A stretch of 64,000 bases of DNA from Alkalihalobacterium alkalinitrilicum (GTDB lineage: Bacteria; Bacillota; Bacilli; Bacillales; Bacillaceae_F), in NCBI RefSeq assembly GCF_002019605.1, contig NZ_KV917368.1, positions 5,343,885 through 5,407,884 on the forward strand. The letters run 5' to 3'. The position numbers and the translations under genes are program-made. Below the pieces are notes generated by a model, which saw only the letters and a list, made by a program, of their open reading frames with translations, ran no database searches and was not told the origin of the DNA. Shown one piece after another: positions 8,324 through 17,095 of this stretch; the stretch's first letter is position 1; each line of letters starts with the position of its first letter.

Positions 8324-9109
8324 TTGACACGAAATAAGGTTGAAATTTGTGGAGTTGACACAGCGAAATTACCTGTACTGACGAACAAGGAAATGCGCGA
8401 ATTATTTACACAAATGCAAAGTGGTGATATTAGTGCCCGTGAGAAGTTAGTCAATGGTAATCTTCGTCTTGTCCTAAGCGTAATCCAACGCTTTAATAAC
8501 CGTGGTGAATATGTAGACGATCTCTTTCAGGTTGGTTGTATCGGGTTAATGAAATCAATTGATAACTTTGATTTAGGCCAAAATGTAAAGTTCTCTACAT
8601 ATGCTGTCCCTATGATCATCGGTGAAATAAGAAGGTACTTAAGAGATAATAATCCTATTCGAGTATCTAGGTCTTTACGTGATATTGCTTATAAAGCGTT
8701 ACAAGTTCGAGATCAGTTAATGGCTGAAAAGAACCGAGACCGAGAGCCGACGGTGCAAGAGATTTCGAAGGTGCTTGATGTTCCAAAGGAGGATGTTGTT
8801 TTCGCTTTGGACGCTATTCAGGATCCAGTTTCATTATTTGAACCGATTTATAATGACGGTGGAGATCCAATTTATGTGATGGACCAAATTAGTGATGATA
8901 AGCAAAAAGATGTAAATTGGGTTGAAGAAATTGCCTTGCGCGAGGCAATGATCCGCTTGAACGACAGGGAAAAGCTAATTTTAAATATGAGGTTTTTCCA
9001 AGGGAAAACACAAATGGAAGTAGCCGATGAAATTGGAATTTCTCAGGCTCAAGTATCTAGACTTGAAAAAGCAGCAATTCAACAAATGAATAAACACGCA
9101 CAAAGCTAA
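8324..9109 (+). CDS. sigG: RNA polymerase sigma-G factor
   Basis: Late forespore sporulation sigma factor. The TTG at 8324 was chosen: it follows GGGAGGG (8311-8317) at 6 nt and gives the conserved N-terminus MTRNKVEICGVDTAKLPVL. The ATG at 8291 would add residues absent from the family. The 261-residue protein has the near-invariant SigG region 2 (FNNRGEYVDDLFQVGCIGLM), region 3, and a region 4 helix-turn-helix (KTQMEVADEIGISQAQVSRL). A weak start codon and a maskable ribosome site should keep synthesis low. It stands alone behind the spoIIG operon with its own forespore promoter and terminator. Confidence 0.98.
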   Translation: MTRNKVEICGVDTAKLPVLTNKEMRELFTQMQSGDISAREKLVNGNLRLVLSVIQRFNNRGEYVDDLFQVGCIGLMKSIDNFDLGQNVKFSTYAVPMIIGEIRRYLRDNNPIRVSRSLRDIAYKALQVRDQLMAEKNRDREPTVQEISKVLDVPKEDVVFALDAIQDPVSLFEPIYNDGGDPIYVMDQISDDKQKDVNWVEEIALREAMIRLNDREKLILNMRFFQGKTQMEVADEIGISQAQVSRLEKAAIQQMNKHAQS

Positions 9110-9112
9110 ATA

Positions 9113-9155
9113 AAAGACTGAGTGGCATAAATTAATTTATGTGCTCGGTCTTTTT
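9113..9155 (+). terminator. Intrinsic terminator after sigG
   Basis: AAAGACTGAG pairs with CTCGGTCTTT (one G-U) and is followed by TTTTT. The 23-nt loop contains a further small A/T inverted repeat. Confidence 0.8.
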
Positions 9156-9197
9156 CATGCGATTTAATATGCCAGAAGGGGGCAGGAGTAGGACTTT

Positions 9198-9452
9198 CGC
9201 TTTTCTATGTCTAGCTGCAGGCGCCAGCTCCTCGAGCTCAAATAACCTGTCAGGACAAAAGTTAAGGAGCGAACTTTCGCTAGCCAGAACATTTGCATGT
9301 CGGAGCTAATCAGGCGCCTTCCGCTTTTCTATGTCTAGCTGCAGGCGCCAGCTCCTCGAGCTCAAATAACCTGTCAGGACAAAAGTCAAAGAGCGACTTT
9401 CGCCAGCCAGAACATTTGCATGTCGGAGCTAATCAGGCGCCTTCCGCTTTTC
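9198..9452 (+). repeat. Two tandem copies of a ~124-bp intergenic repeat
   Basis: Two near-identical units (9198-9321 and 9322-about 9444) plus the first bases of a third. Each begins CGCTTTTCTATGTCTAGCTG, contains GGCGCCAGCTCC and ends GGAGCTAATCAGGCGCC, so the unit ends can pair through GGAGCT/AGCTCC and the GGCGCC palindromes. Copies differ at a few bases and one indel in the middle. GC content is much higher than the surroundings. No ribosome site or plausible coding frame is present. This fills most of the 424-bp gap between sigG and ylmC. It resembles repeated intergenic elements I know from Bacillaceae genomes. Confidence 0.85.
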
Positions 9453-9533
9453 AATATTTTAGAGATATTATTGGTTGTTTTATCATATAGATAAAGTAAT
9501 ACAGCGTGGTCAAGAAGGAAGGTGGGCTTAAAT

Positions 9534-9797
9534 ATGATGAAAATATCTGACTTACAATCCAAAGACATCGTAAATATGGAAAATGGGAAACGTTTAGGCC
9601 ATTTAACGGATCTAGATATTAATTTAACGACAGGTCAAATTGATGCCATCATTATAAATGGAACTGGAAAAATGATGAGTTTTTTCAATAGAGATACAGA
9701 AGAGTTTGTAATACCTTGGGGAAACATCGTTAAGATTGGAAACGATGTCATATTAGTACATGTTCCAGAACCATATCTGCCTTATCAATCAGGTTAA
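9534..9797 (+). CDS. ylmC: PRC-barrel sporulation-family protein YlmC/YmxH
   Basis: An 87-residue PRC-barrel protein of the YlmC/YmxH family, annotated in Bacilli as sporulation-associated but without a defined activity. The barrel covers nearly the whole protein (MKISDLQSKDIVNMENGKRL at the start, then FVIPWGNIVKIGNDVILV). The ATG at 9534 (or 9537) follows AAGGAAGG; the GTG at 9522 overlaps the ribosome site. It sits between the repeat block and pgeF. The ylmA gene that precedes ylmC in B. subtilis is missing here. Confidence 0.88.
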   Translation: MMKISDLQSKDIVNMENGKRLGHLTDLDINLTTGQIDAIIINGTGKMMSFFNRDTEEFVIPWGNIVKIGNDVILVHVPEPYLPYQSG

Positions 9798-9852
9798 AAT
9801 TAGCAAAAATCGCATTACACCACGAAACTTCATACTATTTGCATGAAAAATA

Positions 9853-9861
9853 TGCTAAAAT
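9853..9861 (+). promoter_or_regulatory. Extended -10 promoter upstream of pgeF
   Basis: TGCTAAAAT is an extended -10 about 70 nt before the pgeF start. No clear -35. The same ATGCTAAAAT word precedes lspA. It probably starts the pgeF-ylmE-sepF-ylmG-ylmH transcript. Confidence 0.45.
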
Positions 9862-9933
9862 AGATAAAAACAATCAAAATTTTGGCAGTTTATGTTGAGA
9901 AAATTATGAAATCCATGGATAGGAAGTGATTTT

Positions 9934-10791
9934 TTGATCCATGAACCGTTTATCCAAACGGAACACCATTTATTAAAGATAGCAGAATGGGAAAAGAATG
10001 ACAGAAACTTAACGGCAGGTTTTACAACTCGAATTGGAGGGGTAGGGCAACCACCATATCACTCCTTAAATGTTGGCCTTCACGTAGCTGATGACGATAC
10101 TATTGTATTAAAAAATCGTGAACACGTTGCAAGAAAGCTTAATATTCCTATAGAACAGTGGGTAGTTGGGGAACAAGTTCATGATGCAAAAATTAATAAA
10201 GTTATGAGGAATGATGTTGGAAAAGGTGGACAGTCTCAAAAGACAGCTATAAAAGGAGTAGATGGGTTATATACTCGAGAAAAAAATATATTACTTGTGA
10301 GTTTATATGCTGACTGTGTCCCATTGTACTTTTATGTACCTAAACAGCAATTGATTGGATTAGCTCATGCAGGCTGGAAAGGAACCGTTAGTCAAATTGG
10401 TTCGAAGATGGTAGAGATCTGGACAAACATTGAGGGAATTAACGCCAGTGAAATATTAGTTGCAATTGGTCCATCTATTAGTCAAACCGAATATGAAGTG
10501 GATCAAAATGTAATACAATCTGTTAACAAAGTATTACCTCAAGGCGAAGAAAGGCCGTATCAATTAACGAGACCAGGACATTATCTACTAGATTTAAAAA
10601 CGTTAAATGAACAAATACTTGTTCGTGCTGGAATTCCTAAAGAAAATATAATCAAGAGCCAGTATTGCACGGCTAGTAATACTAACTTATTTTTTTCGCA
10701 TCGAAAAGAAAAGGGTAAAACTGGGAGAATGATGAGCTATATCGGTTTAAAGGGTGGATTAAGCCAGAAAGAAAGGAGAACGCTTGATTGA
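9934..10791 (+). CDS. pgeF: Peptidoglycan editing factor / purine nucleoside phosphorylase-like YlmD
   Basis: Member of the YfiH/YlmD (DUF152, 'laccase domain') family, whose members have been assigned purine nucleoside phosphorylase/deaminase activity and, in E. coli, a peptidoglycan-precursor editing role. The 285-residue protein contains the family metal-site segments: GEQVHDAKI, ADCVPLYFY and the hallmark HAGWKGT, plus the C-terminal YCTASNTNLFFSHR. The TTG start at 9934 follows AGGAAGTGA closely. The stop codon overlaps the TTG start of ylmE, so the two are translationally coupled. Which activity dominates in Bacilli is not shown by sequence. Confidence 0.88.
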   Translation: MIHEPFIQTEHHLLKIAEWEKNDRNLTAGFTTRIGGVGQPPYHSLNVGLHVADDDTIVLKNREHVARKLNIPIEQWVVGEQVHDAKINKVMRNDVGKGGQSQKTAIKGVDGLYTREKNILLVSLYADCVPLYFYVPKQQLIGLAHAGWKGTVSQIGSKMVEIWTNIEGINASEILVAIGPSISQTEYEVDQNVIQSVNKVLPQGEERPYQLTRPGHYLLDLKTLNEQILVRAGIPKENIIKSQYCTASNTNLFFSHRKEKGKTGRMMSYIGLKGGLSQKERRTLD

Positions 10792-11462
10792 CAGTTAAAG
10801 AAAATCTACAAAAAATTGAAGATGAAATAATTGCAGCCTGTCAACGTTCGGGTCGAGACCCTGATGTAGTAAAGTTGATTGCGGTTACAAAATATGTAAC
10901 TGTCGAGAGAACACAAGAAGCAATTGACTCAGGCATTTTCCATATCGGTGAAAATCGAGTTGAAGGTATTCTTGAAAAAGAAGAAACCATCACTGGAGCA
11001 ATCAATTGGCATTTTATTGGGTCATTACAGTCAAAAAAAGTAAAAAAGATTATCAGCAAAATTCACTACCTTCATTCTCTTGATCGGTTAGCGTTAGCAG
11101 AAGAAATTCAAAAAAGATGGAGTAAATCAGAACCATTAAAATGTTTTGTTCAAGTAAATGTTTCGGGAGAAGAATCAAAATCAGGTCTTAATCCTAAAGA
11201 AGCCATCACATTTGTAAAAAATCTTGAACAATATCCAGCAATTGAAGTGGTGGGCCTTATGACAATGGCACCATTTGTAGAGGACCCAGAAGAAACACGA
11301 CCTGTATTCAAGCAACTTCGATTATTACAACAAGATGTACAAGCCCTAGCACTTCAACATGCACCATGTGAAGAACTTTCGATGGGAATGTCCAATGATT
11401 ACATAGTTGCAGTAGAAGAAGGAGCTACTTTTTTACGCATCGGCTCTTCGCTTGTCGGTTAG
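10788..11462 (+). CDS. ylmE: YggS/YlmE pyridoxal-phosphate homeostasis protein
   Basis: A PLP-binding TIM-barrel protein of the PROSC/YggS family, which buffers PLP and affects amino-acid pools. The 224-residue product has the lysine segment LIAVTKYV (PLP Schiff base, about residue 36), GENRVEGILEK, WHFIGSLQSKKVKKI, and the phosphate-binding end MGMSNDYIVAVEEGATFLRIG. Start TTG 10788 overlaps the pgeF stop and has AAAGGAGA upstream. Neighbours are pgeF and sepF as in B. subtilis; the family has no fused domains and this one is full length. Confidence 0.93.
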   Translation: MTVKENLQKIEDEIIAACQRSGRDPDVVKLIAVTKYVTVERTQEAIDSGIFHIGENRVEGILEKEETITGAINWHFIGSLQSKKVKKIISKIHYLHSLDRLALAEEIQKRWSKSEPLKCFVQVNVSGEESKSGLNPKEAITFVKNLEQYPAIEVVGLMTMAPFVEDPEETRPVFKQLRLLQQDVQALALQHAPCEELSMGMSNDYIVAVEEGATFLRIGSSLVG

Positions 11463-11490
11463 AAAAGTTGAGATTTAAGGAGGATTTGAA

Positions 11491-11934
11491 ATGGGGATGA
11501 AATCGAGATTCAAACGATTTTTTGAACTAGAAGAAGATACGCAAGAATACGAGTCCTACAGTGAAGAAGTGGCAGCAAGTCAGGAGGAAGTGCCTCAATA
11601 TCGAAGAGGTGATAAACAGTCCAAAAGTCAAAATATCGTGAGCTTACAAAGTGTCCAAAAGGCTGCCAAAGTGATACTAATTGAACCTAGAACGTATGAT
11701 GAAGTTCAAGACATAGCAGATCATTTAAAAAATCGTAAAGCTGTAATTATTAATTTACAGCGAATTTCAAATGACCAAGGAAAACGGGTTGTCGATTTTT
11801 TAAGCGGAACGGTGTATGCTATAGGGGGAGACATTCAAAAACTTGGTATGCAAATATTCCTATGTACTCCAGACAATGTGGACGTTTCCGGTTCAATTAC
11901 AGAAATGATCCAAGAAAGATTTGAACAACGTTAG
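11491..11934 (+). CDS. sepF: Cell-division protein SepF
   Basis: FtsZ-bundling and membrane-anchoring division protein (formerly YlmF). The 147-residue product starts with an amphipathic N-terminal helix ([15 protein letters not shown]) that binds membrane in the family, then a flexible acidic/polar linker, then the SepF core domain from about residue 55 to the end ([34 protein letters not shown]). In the known family the core forms rings and contacts the FtsZ C-terminal peptide, which is intact in this window's FtsZ. Good AAGGAGG upstream. Confidence 0.95.
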   Translation: MGMKSRFKRFFELEEDTQEYESYSEEVAASQEEVPQYRRGDKQSKSQNIVSLQSVQKAAKVILIEPRTYDEVQDIADHLKNRKAVIINLQRISNDQGKRVVDFLSGTVYAIGGDIQKLGMQIFLCTPDNVDVSGSITEMIQERFEQR

Positions 11935-11953
11935 AATGGTGGTGGATTAGTTA

Positions 11954-12211
11954 ATGCAAGGAATTGGAGCTTTACTAAATTTGGCAATCATGGTTTATTC
12001 TTATATGATAATCGCTTATATTTTAATGTCATGGTTTCCTAATGCGAGAGAGTCATCGATCGGTCAGTTTTTAGGTTCAGTCGTCGAGCCATACTTAGCA
12101 CCGTTTAGAAAATTTATTCCTCCATTAGGGATGATTGATATTTCCCCAATTGTAGCTATTTTTGCTTTATCATTTGCACGATATGGGGTTGCTGCGTTAT
12201 TTGGAATGTAA
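11954..12211 (+). CDS. ylmG: YggT-family membrane protein YlmG
   Basis: An 85-residue YggT family protein with two membrane spans (residues about 5-24 and 62-83) joined by a loop with the conserved WFPNARESSIGQFL and EPYLAPFRKFIPPLGMIDISP segments. The family is linked by context to division and, in chloroplasts, nucleoid distribution; no biochemical function is established. It lies 19 nt after sepF and 16 nt before ylmH in one operon. Confidence 0.9.
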   Translation: MQGIGALLNLAIMVYSYMIIAYILMSWFPNARESSIGQFLGSVVEPYLAPFRKFIPPLGMIDISPIVAIFALSFARYGVAALFGM

Positions 12212-12227
12212 GTGGTGTTAGAGTAGC

Positions 12228-13001
12228 ATGAGTATTTATCAGCACTTTCGTATTGAAGAACGAATATTTGTAGATCAAGTGTTAGATTGGAAGCAAGACG
12301 TTATTGTTCAATATACTTATAAATTAACTGATTTTCTTGATCCGCGGGAGCAAGATATTTTAAAGACTATTATTGGTAAGGATGAAGAAATTAGCCTCTC
12401 CTTTTGGGGAGGCGCTTCTAGTACTGAACGAAAACGTGCTATGCTGTTTCCTTCTTATTTTGAACTGGCTAAAAATGACTTTCAGATTCAAGCGTTTGAA
12501 CTACGTTATCCAAGAAAATTTATAACATTAGAACATCGAGACATTCTTGGTTCAATAATGGGTTTAGGTATGAAACGTGAAAAATTTGGTGATATTCTTA
12601 TAACAGATGAAGTTATTCAAGTATTAGTTGCAAATGAAGTTGCTAGCTTTATTGAATTAAATCTACAAAAAGTTGGACAAGCTAAAGTTAAAATTGTACC
12701 TATTAATGAAGAAGATATTATAGAAAACGTTGAAGAGTGGACAGAAGAGTCAACCACTATTTCTTCCTTGCGTTTAGATACACTTCTTTCAGCCATATAT
12801 AATATTTCACGAACTAAATCTTCTCTTTATATTGACAGAGGACTAGTTAAGGTTAATTGGAAAACGATTGAAGACGGTGCTTTCCAAGTTCAAGAAGGAG
12901 ATTATTTATCTGTAAGAAATTTTGGGAGAAGTAAATTATTATCGATTGCTGGCTCTACAAAAAAAGGTAAAATCCGCATCGTTTTTGGAAGAAAAAAATA
13001 A
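12228..13001 (+). CDS. ylmH: S4-domain RNA-binding protein YlmH
   Basis: A 257-residue protein with a C-terminal S4 RNA-binding domain (about residues 180-250: SSLRLDTLLSAIYNISRTKS, then VQEGDYLSVRNFGRSKLL) after an N-terminal alpha/beta region containing FWGGASSTERKRAMLFPSYF. YlmH homologues have been implicated in rescue of stalled ribosomes that carry obstructed peptidyl-tRNA; RqcH, another rescue factor, is encoded at 46163. ATG at 12228 follows directly on ylmG. Full length for the family. Confidence 0.9.
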   Translation: MSIYQHFRIEERIFVDQVLDWKQDVIVQYTYKLTDFLDPREQDILKTIIGKDEEISLSFWGGASSTERKRAMLFPSYFELAKNDFQIQAFELRYPRKFITLEHRDILGSIMGLGMKREKFGDILITDEVIQVLVANEVASFIELNLQKVGQAKVKIVPINEEDIIENVEEWTEESTTISSLRLDTLLSAIYNISRTKSSLYIDRGLVKVNWKTIEDGAFQVQEGDYLSVRNFGRSKLLSIAGSTKKGKIRIVFGRKK

Positions 13002-13086
13002 ATTAATAATAGAAAAAGAAGGAAAAGTGCTTTTCCTGTCGAATAAATATTAAGAATTATTACGACTAGATTTGGAGGTGGAGTTC

Positions 13087-13581
13087 GTGCCTTTAACACC
13101 GCTTGATATCCATAATAAAGAGTTTACTCGCGGATTCCGTGGTTACGATGAAGATGAGGTTAATGAGTTTCTTGACCAAATCATAAAAGACTACGAAGCT
13201 GTACTACGGGAAAAGAAGGAAATGTTTGAGCGAGTTCAAGACCTTGATGGGAAACTAGAGCATTTTAATAAAATTGAAGAAACATTAAATAAATCAATTT
13301 TAGTTGCCCAAGAATCCGCTGAAGAGGTTCGTCGCAGTGCTCAAAAAGAAGCACAGTTAATTGTTAAGGAAGCAGAAAAAAATGCTGATCGAATTATTAA
13401 TGATGCCTTGACGAAATCAAGGAAAATAATGATGGAAATTGAAGAGTTAAAGAAACAAGCATCTGTATATCGTATTCGGTTTAAAATGCTTGTTGAAGCC
13501 CAATTGGAAATGCTCCAAACAGAAGATTGGGACGACTTAACAAAGGTGGATAACTCGTTAGAAAAAGAAACGGTAGAATAA
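13087..13581 (+). CDS. divIVA: Septum/pole-marking protein DivIVA
   Basis: Coiled-coil protein that binds negatively curved membrane and recruits MinJ and other partners, and in sporulating cells helps anchor the chromosome at the pole. The GTG at 13087 follows TTTGGAGGTGGA and gives the family N-terminus MPLTPLDIHNKEFTRGFRGY; the TTG at 13072 lies inside the ribosome site. The 164-residue protein has the N-terminal lipid-binding domain (residues 1-60, FRGYDEDEVNEFLDQIIKDY) and a long second coiled coil (about 65-150). The C-terminus is acidic and short. Confidence 0.96.
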   Translation: MPLTPLDIHNKEFTRGFRGYDEDEVNEFLDQIIKDYEAVLREKKEMFERVQDLDGKLEHFNKIEETLNKSILVAQESAEEVRRSAQKEAQLIVKEAEKNADRIINDALTKSRKIMMEIEELKKQASVYRIRFKMLVEAQLEMLQTEDWDDLTKVDNSLEKETVE

Positions 13582-13692
13582 CCGTTTTCTTGACGAGTAA
13601 ATGAATTTATTTTAAACTTTAAGAAAGTTTGACTACTTTTGATGAGAATGAAAAAACGGTATCATTTTCAACTGACCGTACGTTTTCTCATC
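13566..13692 (+). terminator. Two weak hairpins after divIVA
   Basis: The first overlaps the divIVA stop (AAACGGT/ACCGTTT, then TCTT). The second pairs GATGAGAA (13641-13648) with TTCTCATC (13685-13692), and ACGGT with ACCGT inside. Neither has a long T run. They may together end the ylm-divIVA transcript before the ileS leader. Confidence 0.35.
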
Positions 13693-13734
13693 GTTTACTA
13701 AAATTAAAAATATTGTACAAAACTATGATAGGGA

Positions 13735-13963
13735 GAGTACTTTATCATACTTCAATGTAGCGAGTCGGGGATGGTGAAAGCCTGATATTGAAGTGGTATG
13801 GGAAGATCACCCTTGAGTTCTATACCGAACGGTAATTCAAGTAGGCTATAGCGATTCATTCACGATACGAATGATGAGTGAGTAATAACATTTGATGTTT
13901 TTATTCAATAGGGTGGTACCACGGGTAACCTTCTCGTCCCTATAAGACGAGAAGGTTTTTTGC
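13735..13963 (+). promoter_or_regulatory. T-box leader of ileS (isoleucine-tRNA sensing)
   Basis: Contains the diagnostic T-box GGGTGGTACCACGGG (13911-13925), whose bulge pairs with the acceptor end of uncharged tRNA. Upstream is a stem I region with GGATGGTGAAAGCC and a likely specifier codon ATC at 13806-13808 (GAAGATCACC), matching isoleucine. Downstream a perfect 12-bp terminator stem (13927-13938 with 13946-13957) runs into TTTTTT. Uncharged tRNA-Ile should favour antitermination and ileS expression. The leader's promoter is not clear; TATGAT at 13724-13729 is a possible -10. Confidence 0.93.
13927..13961 (+). terminator. T-box regulated terminator before ileS
   Basis: AACCTTCTCGTC / GACGAGAAGGTT with a 7-nt loop followed by six T. 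It competes with the T-box antiterminator. The remaining 13964-14138 stretch to the ileS ribosome site shows no gene. Confidence 0.92.
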
Positions 13964-14138
13964 TGTCTTCTAGCTTCCCTTTAGCCCAAAGCGACTTCAC
14001 TCACCTCCTACGATAAGTCAACATCGCATCGTCTACCCTGCGTGTTTCCTTTATCTTACCTGGAGGCTTTAGTCCATATATGGTGCTATCGGTTTGATAT
14101 TGTTTTACTTGTTTACATAATAATTAGGAGGAACAAAC

Positions 14139-16901
14139 ATGGAGTATAAAGATACATTACTAATGCCTAAAACGGAGTTTCCAATGCGTGGAAACTTGCC
14201 AAATCGTGAACCAGAAATGCAAAAAAAATGGGATGAAATGAATATCTATGAAAAAGTTCAAAAACGTACAGAAGGGCGCCCATTATTTGTCCTTCATGAT
14301 GGACCACCATATGCGAACGGTGATATCCATATGGGACATGCTTTAAATAAGGTATTAAAAGATATGATTGTTCGTTACAAATCAATGAGCGGGTATCATG
14401 CACCGTATGTTCCAGGTTGGGATACTCACGGCCTTCCAATTGAAACGGCACTAACAAAAAATAAAAAAGTAAAACGTAAAGAAATGACGGTCGCTGACTT
14501 TAGGAAACTTTGTGAAGAGTACGCTCTTGAGCAAATTGATCGTCAACGGGAACAATTTAAACGACTAGGTGTTCGGGGAGATTGGGAAAATCCCTATATT
14601 ACGTTAAACAAAGAGTATGAGGCTCAACAAATAAAAGTTTTTGGGGATATGGCAAAAAAAGGTTATATCTATAAAGGTTTAAAGCCAGTGTATTGGTCTC
14701 CTTCTTCAGAGTCTGCATTGGCAGAAGCTGAGATCGAGTATCATGATAAGCGGTCTCCTTCAATTTATGTTGCATTTCCTATTAAAGATGGTAAAGGCTT
14801 ATTAGAAGGTGATGAAAAAATTGTCATCTGGACGACAACACCTTGGACAATACCAGCAAATCTTGGTATTACCGTTCATCCTGACCTTGATTATAGCGTT
14901 GTACAAGTCGAGCAAGATAAGTTTGTCGTGGCTTCTGGATTACTTGAAACATTGGTAAAAGAATTAGACTGGGAACACTACGATGTAGTGAAAACATTTA
15001 AAGGTGAGCAATTAGAATTTGTCGTTGCAAAACATCCAATATATGATCGTGATTCACTCGTGATGTGTGGTGATCATGTTACGCTTGATGCAGGAACAGG
15101 TTGTGTACATACGGCACCTGGCCACGGGGAAGATGACTATATCGTCGGACAAAAATATAATTTAGACGTATTATGTCCTGTGGATGATAAAGGTGTAATG
15201 ACAAGTGAGGCAGAAGGGTTTGAAGGTGTTTTTTACGATGAAGCGAATAAACCAATTACTGAAAAATTAACAGAAGTAGGTGCTCTTTTAAAGCTTTCGT
15301 TTATTACGCATTCGTACCCACACGACTGGAGAACGAAAAAGCCAGTAATTTTTAGAGCAACGGCGCAATGGTTTGCCTCAATCAAAGATTTCCGAGAAGA
15401 ATTGCTTCAAGCGATTAATGAAGTAGAATGGATTCCAACATGGGGTGAAACACGTTTATATAACATGGTCCGTGACCGAGGTGATTGGTGTATTTCCCGA
15501 CAGCGTGCATGGGGCGTTCCGATTCCCATTTTTTACGGCGAAGACGGAGAACCAATCATTACCGATGAGACTATTGATCATGTTTCGACTTTGTTTAGAG
15601 AGCATGGATCGAATATTTGGTTTGAATGGGAGACTGAGCAACTTCTACCTGAAGGTTTCACTTCTTCTCATAGTCCAAACGGCAAGTTTACTCGTGAAAT
15701 GGATATTATGGATGTGTGGTTTGATTCTGGTTCATCCCACCAAGCAGTACTTGTAGAACGAGATGACTTACAACGTCCTGCAGACTTATACCTTGAAGGG
15801 TCAGATCAATATCGTGGTTGGTTTAATTCTTCGTTATCAACAAGTGTAGCCGTTTCTGGAAAAGCTCCATATAAAGGAGTTTTAAGTCACGGGTTTGCTT
15901 TAGATGGTGAAGGACGTAAGATGAGTAAATCTTTAGGAAATGTCGTTGTTCCGAATGATGTGATGAAACAATTAGGTGCAGACATCCTTCGCTTATGGGT
16001 TGCATCTGTTGACTATCAAGCAGATGTCCGTGTATCTGATAATATTTTAAAACAAGTTTCTGAAGTATACAGAAAAATCAGAAACACGTTCCGTTTCCTT
16101 TTAGGTAACTTGAATGGATTTAATCCAGAGACAGATTCTGTATCAATTGAAGACTTACCTGAACTCGATAAATATATGCTTGTAAAATTACATGATGTAA
16201 TTGGTAAAGTGAATAAAGGATATGAACAGTATCAGTTCTCAAATGTTTATCATGCATTAAATAACTTCTGTACCGTTGAGTTAAGTTCTTTCTATATGGA
16301 TGTGGCAAAAGATACATTATATATTGATGCACCGAATAGTCATGCTCGTCGTTCTATTCAAACCGTAATGTATGAAACAGTAGTTGCACTAGCCAAGCTT
16401 GTTTCTCCAATCTTATCTCATACTGCAGATGAAGTTTGGCCACACATTCCTGGTGTAGAAGGGGAGAATGTTCAACTAACAGATCTGCCTAAACCAGAAA
16501 CATTTACAAATGTTGAAGAGCTTGTTCAAAAGTGGGATCGTATCATGAATGTTCGTAATGATGTTTTAAAAGCATTAGAAAATGCAAGAAACGAAAAGAA
16601 AATTGGAAAATCATTAACAGCACAAATTGTTTTATATCCAACAAACCATTTGAAGGAAACATTTGAAAATGTAGATTTACAAAAATTGTTTATCGTTTCT
16701 CAAGCCGTAATTGGCGGTGACAAAGAAGCGGCTCCTGCATTTGCCGATGTTTATGATGATCTTGCTATTGTCGTTGATAAAGCTGAAGGAGAGACGTGTG
16801 AACGTTGCTGGGTGGTTACGAAAACGGTTGGAGAAAATGAAAAACATCCAACATTATGTACTTCTTGCGCAACAATCGTTACAGAAAATTACAATGGATA
16901 A
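14139..16901 (+). CDS. ileS: Isoleucyl-tRNA synthetase
   Basis: Class I synthetase that charges tRNA-Ile. 920 residues, the usual Bacillus length. The HIGH motif reads HMGH at residues 64-67 within [17 protein letters not shown], and KMSKS is at 594-598. The editing domain includes [14 protein letters not shown]. The C-terminal zinc site has C887, C890, C907 and C910. The active-site order and bacterial C-terminal zinc knuckle fit the mupirocin-sensitive bacterial type, though sensitivity cannot be read with certainty. ATG follows AGGAGG and is controlled by the T-box upstream. Confidence 0.98.
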   Translation: MEYKDTLLMPKTEFPMRGNLPNREPEMQKKWDEMNIYEKVQKRTEGRPLFVLHDGPPYANGDIHMGHALNKVLKDMIVRYKSMSGYHAPYVPGWDTHGLPIETALTKNKKVKRKEMTVADFRKLCEEYALEQIDRQREQFKRLGVRGDWENPYITLNKEYEAQQIKVFGDMAKKGYIYKGLKPVYWSPSSESALAEAEIEYHDKRSPSIYVAFPIKDGKGLLEGDEKIVIWTTTPWTIPANLGITVHPDLDYSVVQVEQDKFVVASGLLETLVKELDWEHYDVVKTFKGEQLEFVVAKHPIYDRDSLVMCGDHVTLDAGTGCVHTAPGHGEDDYIVGQKYNLDVLCPVDDKGVMTSEAEGFEGVFYDEANKPITEKLTEVGALLKLSFITHSYPHDWRTKKPVIFRATAQWFASIKDFREELLQAINEVEWIPTWGETRLYNMVRDRGDWCISRQRAWGVPIPIFYGEDGEPIITDETIDHVSTLFREHGSNIWFEWETEQLLPEGFTSSHSPNGKFTREMDIMDVWFDSGSSHQAVLVERDDLQRPADLYLEGSDQYRGWFNSSLSTSVAVSGKAPYKGVLSHGFALDGEGRKMSKSLGNVVVPNDVMKQLGADILRLWVASVDYQADVRVSDNILKQVSEVYRKIRNTFRFLLGNLNGFNPETDSVSIEDLPELDKYMLVKLHDVIGKVNKGYEQYQFSNVYHALNNFCTVELSSFYMDVAKDTLYIDAPNSHARRSIQTVMYETVVALAKLVSPILSHTADEVWPHIPGVEGENVQLTDLPKPETFTNVEELVQKWDRIMNVRNDVLKALENARNEKKIGKSLTAQIVLYPTNHLKETFENVDLQKLFIVSQAVIGGDKEAAPAFADVYDDLAIVVDKAEGETCERCWVVTKTVGENEKHPTLCTSCATIVTENYNG

Positions 16902-16909
16902 TTAAATTC

Positions 16910-16981
16910 AGGTTGTTCCATACAAAAGTGTCAAACAACTCCATTTTTAAATGGTAAGTTTAACACTTTATGGAGCAACCT
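16910..16981 (+). repeat. Long imperfect hairpin between ileS and ylyA
   Basis: The 72-nt stretch folds back almost completely: AGGTTGTTCCATA..AAAGTGT..AAAC on the left pairs with GTTT..AACACTT..TATGGAGCAACCT on the right, with CCATTT/AAATGG at the tip. It is followed by TCTTCTTTATTTT and may serve as a terminator for ileS, or be a degenerate small repeat element. Confidence 0.6.
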
Positions 16982-17095
16982 CTTCTTTATTTTACAGACA
17001 TAACAAATGTTGTTTCGGCTAACAACAATCATTCTGGTCAAACTAAAGAGGTACATGTTCATCGTAAAAGGGCTTGTACAAAAAGGGGGAGAAGA

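Noticed and set aside
9198-9452. CRISPR array, prompted by the nearby-looking direct repeats and the CARF protein
   Set aside because: Only two units of about 124 bp, adjacent without unique spacers, and 23 kb from the CARF gene.
9293-9490. Open frame within the tandem repeat
   Set aside because: Encodes repeated low-complexity peptide, has no ribosome site, and arises from the repeat itself.
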